Source: Thermomonas carbonis (lineage in GTDB: Bacteria > Pseudomonadota > Gammaproteobacteria > Xanthomonadales > Xanthomonadaceae). Taken from it: 64,000 bases of DNA. Below are positions 57,007 to 64,000 of this stretch, piece after piece. The translations under genes were made by a program, and so were the position numbers. Where the stretch lies: assembly GCF_014396975.1 (NCBI RefSeq), contig NZ_CP060719.1, forward strand, positions 431,001 through 495,000, given 5' to 3'. Positions within the stretch are counted from its first letter, which is position 1. Every line of letters begins with the position of its first letter. The notes below the pieces were generated by a model that worked only from the letters and a program-made list of their open reading frames with translations, did not search any database and was not told the origin of the DNA.

Positions 57007-57473
<467 letters not shown>

Positions 57474-57477
57474 TGCG

Positions 57478-58125
57478 ATGAGCGAAGCGAAGCGACTGGC
57501 CGCGGTGAAGGCGATCGATTACGTCGAGGACGGCATGATCGTCGGCGTCGGCACCGGTTCGACCGTGGCCTATTTCATCGATGCACTGGCGCCTTGGCGC
57601 GACCGCATCGCCGGAGCGGTTTCCAGCTCCGAGCAGAGCACCGCGCGGCTGAAATTGCATGGCATCGAAGTGATCGACCTCAACACCGCCGGCACGCTCT
57701 CGCTGTACGTGGACGGCGCCGACGAATGCGATCCGCATAAGCGCCTGATCAAGGGCGGTGGCGCGGCGCTGACCCGCGAGAAGATCATCGCCGAGGCCAG
57801 CAAGACCTTCGTCTGCATCATCGATGCGAGCAAGCAGGTGCCGATCCTCGGCAAGTTCCCGTTGCCGGTGGAGGTGATTCCGATGGCGCGCAGCCTGGTC
57901 GCCCGCGAGATCCTGCGCACCACCGGCGGCCAGCCGGTCTGGCGCGACGGCATCGTCACCGACAACGGCAACGTGATCCTCGACATCCACAACCTGTCGA
58001 TCGTCGATCCGGTGGGCATCGAACGCGAACTCAACCAGTTGCCCGGCGTTGTCAGCGTGGGCCTGTTCGCACGCCGCCCCGCCGACGTGGTGATCGTCGG
58101 CGCTGAACCGCCGATCGTGCTCTGA
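57478..58125 (+). CDS. rpiA: Ribose-5-phosphate isomerase A
   Basis: 215 residues. GTGST at 25-29, VDGADECD and [12 protein letters not shown] carry the phosphate-binding and catalytic residues of RpiA. It interconverts ribose 5-phosphate and ribulose 5-phosphate. It starts four bases after the EVE gene and is the last intact gene of the ygfA-EVE-rpiA set. Confidence 0.96.
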   Translation: MSEAKRLAAVKAIDYVEDGMIVGVGTGSTVAYFIDALAPWRDRIAGAVSSSEQSTARLKLHGIEVIDLNTAGTLSLYVDGADECDPHKRLIKGGGAALTREKIIAEASKTFVCIIDASKQVPILGKFPLPVEVIPMARSLVAREILRTTGGQPVWRDGIVTDNGNVILDIHNLSIVDPVGIERELNQLPGVVSVGLFARRPADVVIVGAEPPIVL

Positions 58126-58162
58126 GCCTGCACGCCCCGGGCGTCGCGCACTGAATCTAGCG

Positions 58163-58721
58163 ATGCGCTTCCTCCTTGCCGCCATCCTCGCGTGCAGCAT
58201 GGTCACGAGTGCCGTCGCTGGCATGCCCGCCGACCCGGTCATGCGTCCGTCCGTGGAGCACTTGCCGCCCGCACTGCTTCGCGCCAAAGGCTGAGCTGCG
58301 CGGCATCGTCGCGCGGCGCGACATGGCGGCCCTGCTCACCAAGGTCCGTCCGGAAACCAAGCTTGATTTCGGCGGCAGCGAATTCCAGGCAGCCTGGAAC
58401 GCCGCGACAGCGGCTGTGGTCGACGCTGCAAGAGATTCTCGCCTTGCCCGGAATATCGCGCAGGTTCGACCACGGCGACGAATGCTGCGCGCCCTGCGTG
58501 TTTTGCACGGGCTTGCCCGTCGACATCAATCCATGCTGACGGCAAGCGATGATCCCCGCAGCGTGCCGACGCCGGACTGGGCGCGGGTCAGCCTCGCCGA
58601 TGGCACGGCCGGCTACATCAGTCGCCGCTGGCTTCGCAGCCCCATCGATTTCAGGCTGGTGTTGCGGGTGGACGACGGTACCGAACGCTGGTGGCTGGGG
58701 TTTCTGCTGGTCGGCCACTGA
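58163..58721 (+). pseudogene. Decayed secreted SH3-like protein gene
   Basis: A signal peptide (MRFLLAAILACSMVTSAVAG) opens at 58163 but its frame ends in TGA at 58292-58294. A second frame carries ELRGIVARRDMAALL and TKLDFGGSEFQAAW; a third carries WSTLQEILALPGISRRF and CAPCVFCTGLPVD; the second resumes with MLTASDDPRS and the SH3-like WARVSLADGTAGYISRRWLRSPIDFRL. At least three indels within 560 bases mean no product can be made as given. This many shifts is hard to blame on one sequencing error, so real decay is likely. The family's function is unknown. Confidence 0.75.
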
Positions 58722-58851
58722 GCGCATGCTCGTCGTGGCGCGAATCTCCACTGGCGAGACCGCCAGCCTGCACCGTTAGTGGAATCGTGAAGTTTCGCAA
58801 CGCCTTCGGAGACGTTGCGGATCGACACTGCTTTCCCAAGTGGACCTCGCC

Positions 58852-60303
58852 ATGACCCTGCGTTGCCTGTTCGTCGACTTCGACTCGTTCTTCGCTTCGG
58901 TGGAGCAGCATGACGACCCGAGCCTGCGCGGCCGGCCGGTCGCGGTGATCCCGGTCGCCAGCACCACGACCTGCTGCATCGCCGCCAGCAAGGAAGCCAA
59001 GCGCGATTTCGGCATCAAGACCGGGACCGGCGTCGCCGAAGCGCTGGAGCGCTGTCCCGACATAGCCCTGCAACTCGCGCGCCCGGCCCGCTACGTGCGC
59101 GTGCATCACCAGTTCCTGGCGGCGATCGCCACCTGCATCCCGCACGGCAAGGCGGCATCCGTGGACGAAGTGCCGTGCTGGCTGATCGGCCGCGAACGGC
59201 AACGCGGCAATGCCACGGCCATCGCCCGCAACATCAAGCAGGCCCTGCGCGATATCGGCTTCGGCGACACCCTGAGCTGCTCGATCGGCATCGCCCCGAA
59301 CAAGTTCCTGGCCAAGACCGCGTCCGACATGGACAAACCGGACGGGCTGACCGTCATCGAGGAAAGCGACCTGCCGAACGCCTTGCACGGACTGTCGCTG
59401 CGCGACCTGTGCGGCATCGGCCCCTCGATGGAAGCGCGTCTGGTGCGCGCCGGCATCGGCACGGTCCAGCGGTTGTGCGGTGCCTCGCGCGACCAGTTGC
59501 GCCGTGCCTGGGGCAGCATCGAAGGCGAACGCTTCTGGCTGCAGCTGCGCGGGTACGAGCTTCCGGAACGCGAAACCGCACGTGCTTCGGTCGGACATTC
59601 GCACGTGCTTGGGCCCGACCTACGCAATGTCTCCGGGATGCGCTCCGTGCTGTTCAAGTTGCTGGCCAAGGCGGCAATGCGGCTGCGCGACGAGGAACTG
59701 CTGGCCGGCGGGATGGCGATTCGCATCCGCTTCGTCGGCATGGACGCCCGCTTCGAGCGCGACCTGCGCTTCGCCCCGCTGGACGATACGCCAGCGTTGC
59801 TGCACCTGCTGGGCCGCCACCTGCAGGGCCTTGAGCGTGCAGCGACGGACGGTCGCTGGAACCAGAAACGGCATCCGCCTTTGTCGGTGGCGGTCACGCT
59901 CGTCGGTCTCTTGCCGCGCACCGCCACCTGCGGCGAGCTGATGGCCGACCGTCGGCAGGCGCACGCCGCCAGCGCCCTGCTGGACCGTGTGAACCGCAAG
60001 TACGGCAACAGCGCGCTGTACCTCGGCTCGATGGCCAAGGCGGTCGACCGCAACGCCGCCCCGATGCGGATCCCGTTCCAGCAGATTCCGAAGCCGGCGC
60101 TGGAAGAAGAAGCCGGCCTGCACGGCATCGAGCAGTCCCCCACCAATGCAGCCGACCTGCTGCAGGTGCGGATGAACCAGTTCAAGGTGCTGGCGGAGAA
60201 AACCCATCGCGAACGCGATGCGAAGCGGCATCGCCCATCCGGTGCCGGCGGCTGGAGCGTTATCGATCCGGCTCCGATCTCGCCGCAGGCGGCGCTGTTC
60301 TGA
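58852..60303 (+). CDS. Y-family DNA polymerase (long DinB/ImpB-MucB-SamB type)
   Basis: 483 residues from the ATG at 58852. Catalytic acidic residues are Asp9 in FVDFDSFFASVE and Asp105-Glu106 in ASVDEVP; helix-hairpin-helix LCGIGPSMEARLVRAGIGT follows, then the little-finger domain (RASVGHSHVLGPDLRN). It is about 120 residues longer than typical DinB, with a basic tail after position 360 and no obvious beta-clamp motif that I can place with confidence. It should perform translesion synthesis. I see no clear LexA box in the 130 bases upstream. Genomes of this family often mislabel such proteins as type VI secretion ImpB. Confidence 0.88.
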   Translation: MTLRCLFVDFDSFFASVEQHDDPSLRGRPVAVIPVASTTTCCIAASKEAKRDFGIKTGTGVAEALERCPDIALQLARPARYVRVHHQFLAAIATCIPHGKAASVDEVPCWLIGRERQRGNATAIARNIKQALRDIGFGDTLSCSIGIAPNKFLAKTASDMDKPDGLTVIEESDLPNALHGLSLRDLCGIGPSMEARLVRAGIGTVQRLCGASRDQLRRAWGSIEGERFWLQLRGYELPERETARASVGHSHVLGPDLRNVSGMRSVLFKLLAKAAMRLRDEELLAGGMAIRIRFVGMDARFERDLRFAPLDDTPALLHLLGRHLQGLERAATDGRWNQKRHPPLSVAVTLVGLLPRTATCGELMADRRQAHAASALLDRVNRKYGNSALYLGSMAKAVDRNAAPMRIPFQQIPKPALEEEAGLHGIEQSPTNAADLLQVRMNQFKVLAEKTHRERDAKRHRPSGAGGWSVIDPAPISPQAALF

Positions 60304-60361
60304 GCATCAACTTCAATGAATTCGAATCAATTTCCCAGCCTTGGCTGGCGAGGTTGATTAA

Positions 60362-60414
60362 GTTTTTCTTTGGTTTGTCCAAAGAAAAACCCCGCTTCGA
60401 CTGAAGCGGGGTTT
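60362..60414 (-). terminator. Tandem terminator hairpins of the rrn operon
   Basis: Two back-to-back hairpins follow 5S on the minus strand. The first (60387-60414) pairs AAACCCCGCTTC with GAAGCGGGGTTT around a four-base loop. The second (60362-60390) pairs GTTTTTCTTTGG with CCAAAGAAAAAC. They share four bases, so they are mutually exclusive or sequential. On the minus strand the second stem supplies a T tract after the first. Confidence 0.85.
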
Positions 60415-60425
60415 AGGGTAAAGAC

Positions 60426-60540
60426 CCTGGCGATGACCTACTCTTGCATGGCTTGAGCCACACTACCATCGGCGCAGCTGTGTTTCACTTCCGAGTTCGG
60501 GATGGGATCGGGTGGTACCACAGCGCTTTTGTCACCAGGG
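60426..60540 (-). rRNA. rrf: 5S ribosomal RNA
   Basis: About 115 bases. The ends pair (CCCTGGTGAC with GTCATCGCCAGGG). The conserved CCGAACTCGGAAGTGAAAC loop B/helix III region is present. Last gene of the minus-strand rrn operon. Confidence 0.95.
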
Positions 60541-60670
60541 AGAGGGTGGAGGGTCGCCGGCTTCGGATGAAGTAGCGCCACGCTCTCAGAGGGTGGGAAG
60601 AAGAGTGACGAGCGTTTGTTGCAAGCCATCAACGTGTTGAGGCCAAGGGTTTCATTCGACTAAACGAAGA

Positions 60671-60684
60671 AACTTGAGGTGATA

Positions 60685-60693
<9 letters not shown>
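60671..60693 (-). other. 23S processing stem, 3' strand
   Basis: These 23 bases are complementary to 63539-63561 with a single G-U pair, forming the long stem that brackets 23S rRNA and is cut by RNase III. The mature 23S end lies inside it. Confidence 0.75.
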
Positions 60694-63538
<2,845 letters not shown>

Positions 63539-63546
<8 letters not shown>

Positions 63547-63561
63547 ATATCACCCCAAGTT
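63539..63561 (-). other. 23S processing stem, 5' strand
   Basis: Partner of 60671-60693: 22 Watson-Crick pairs and one G-U. It lies across the 23S 5' end. Confidence 0.75.
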
Positions 63562-63693
63562 GCCTCGGAATGACACGCATACCAGCGAACGGTACGACTT
63601 ATCACTTGATAAAGATGGCTTTCGCCATCTCGCCTCAGCCTCGACACGTTGCAAGACTTGCGTCTCAAACGCTCGTTTGACTCTTCTTCCCGA

Positions 63694-63706
63694 TTTTCAA
63701 AGAACA
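63694..63706 (-). promoter_or_regulatory. boxA-like antitermination element before 23S
   Basis: On the minus strand TGTTCTTTGAAAA resembles the rrn boxA (TGCTCTTTGAACA), about 150 bases before 23S in the tRNA-23S spacer. It would recruit NusB/S10 for rRNA antitermination. The rest of the 220-base spacer shows no other gene. Confidence 0.65.
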
Positions 63707-63769
63707 TGCCCCAGCCTCAACGCCAGGGCATCTCAAAGTGTGTGTGCGCAGTCATTCAGAGATACATCG

Positions 63770-63846
63770 TGGTGGGTCTGGGAGGACTCGAACCACCGGC
63801 CTCGCCCTTATCAGGGGCGCGCTCTAACCACCTGAGCTACAGACCC
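63770..63846 (-). tRNA. tRNA-Ile (GAT)
   Basis: 77 bases including encoded CCA. Acceptor stem GGGTCTG/CAGACCC, anticodon GAT in CCCCTGATAAGG, T-loop GGTTCGAGTCC. It lies between tRNA-Ala and 23S. Confidence 0.97.
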
Positions 63847-63863
63847 AATGTGTCGTCGCCAGA

Positions 63864-63939
63864 TGGTGGAGCCTGTCGGGATCGAACCGACGACCCCCTG
63901 CTTGCAAAGCAGGTGCTCTCCCAGCTGAGCTAAGGCCCC
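63864..63939 (-). tRNA. tRNA-Ala (TGC)
   Basis: 76 bases including encoded CCA. Acceptor GGGGCCT/AGGCTCC (with G-U), anticodon TGC in CTTTGCAAG, T-loop GGTTCGATCCC. It precedes tRNA-Ile in transcription, the reverse of E. coli order but usual in Xanthomonadaceae. Confidence 0.97.
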
Positions 63940-64000
63940 GTGTGTCACGGGACACGGCACCCCTCTCGGGCCACCGTTCTCTGAATGCAGGTCACTTGTG
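63940..64000 (-). other. 16S-tRNA-Ala spacer, cut by the window edge
   Basis: The last 61 bases are internal transcribed spacer. The anti-Shine-Dalgarno end of 16S (GGATCACCTCCTTT) is not present, so 16S begins beyond the right edge. Confidence 0.8.

Noticed and set aside
58852..60303. Type VI secretion protein ImpB
   Set aside because: Catalytic Asp9 and Asp105-Glu106 of a Y-family polymerase are present; the ImpB name is shared with UmuC/MucB-type polymerases. No other T6SS gene occurs.
63940..64000. Start of 16S rRNA at the right edge
   Set aside because: No anti-Shine-Dalgarno or conserved 16S 3' sequence is present; this is still spacer.

Overview
The window is high-GC DNA from a gammaproteobacterium, most likely of the Xanthomonadaceae/Lysobacteraceae (Lysobacter-Luteimonas-Thermomonas type). 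The evidence is the pilMNOPQ operon divergent from a class A PBP gene, the zapA - 6S RNA - ygfA order, an rrn operon with tRNA-Ala before tRNA-Ile, and the general protein style. The genus is inferred. Nearly all of the window is chromosomal housekeeping DNA. I see no prophage, insertion sequence, CRISPR array or secretion system.

Layout. 1-4772: edge of a DUF2339 gene, a membrane diguanylate cyclase, gap, an S1/P1 nuclease and a TauE/SafE permease. 4788-6672: a BlaI-type repressor and M56 peptidase pair with two operator palindromes. 6718-12058: acetyl-CoA hydrolase/transferase, transketolase, dicarboxylate symporter. 12152-18913: a MoxR-DUF58-DUF4381-BatA-BatB/C-BatD operon. 19052-23995: the pilMNOPQ type IV pilus operon, with pilQ broken by a one-base frameshift. 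24236-27482: a PBP1a gene, also broken by one base, and a conserved hypothetical. 27617-30463: gltA, rpmE2, nucleoside hydrolase.

30497-37769 is the most interesting region. It is a divergent locus built around a BigR/SqrR-type ArsR repressor with both persulfide-sensing cysteines (Cys42 and Cys108). To the right are a rhodanese, the repressor and a Blh-like persulfide dioxygenase. To the left are a DUF2892 membrane protein, an adaptor lipoprotein, an HAE1-type RND pump, thioredoxin 2 and an exported DUF442-like lipoprotein. Both arms start from face-to-face promoters that overlap two AT-rich palindromes. This links persulfide sensing to an RND pump of unknown substrate.

37776-53171: recG, ridA, spoT, rpoZ, gmk, yicC, then divergent rph-rdgB-hemW, a DUF1631 gene overlapping a PilZ gene, pepQ, pepP and ygfB. 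53263-60303: a GGDEF-EAL protein, a coiled-coil protein, zapA, 6S RNA with a clear promoter, ygfA, an EVE-domain gene, rpiA, a decayed SH3-like gene and a long Y-family polymerase. 60362-64000: a minus-strand rrn operon (terminator, 5S, 23S, tRNA-Ile, tRNA-Ala). The 16S gene lies beyond the right edge.

Two breaks 6 kb apart, in pilQ and the PBP1a gene, are each a single missing G in a short G run. That is the signature of homopolymer sequencing error, although real inactivation cannot be excluded from this sequence alone.
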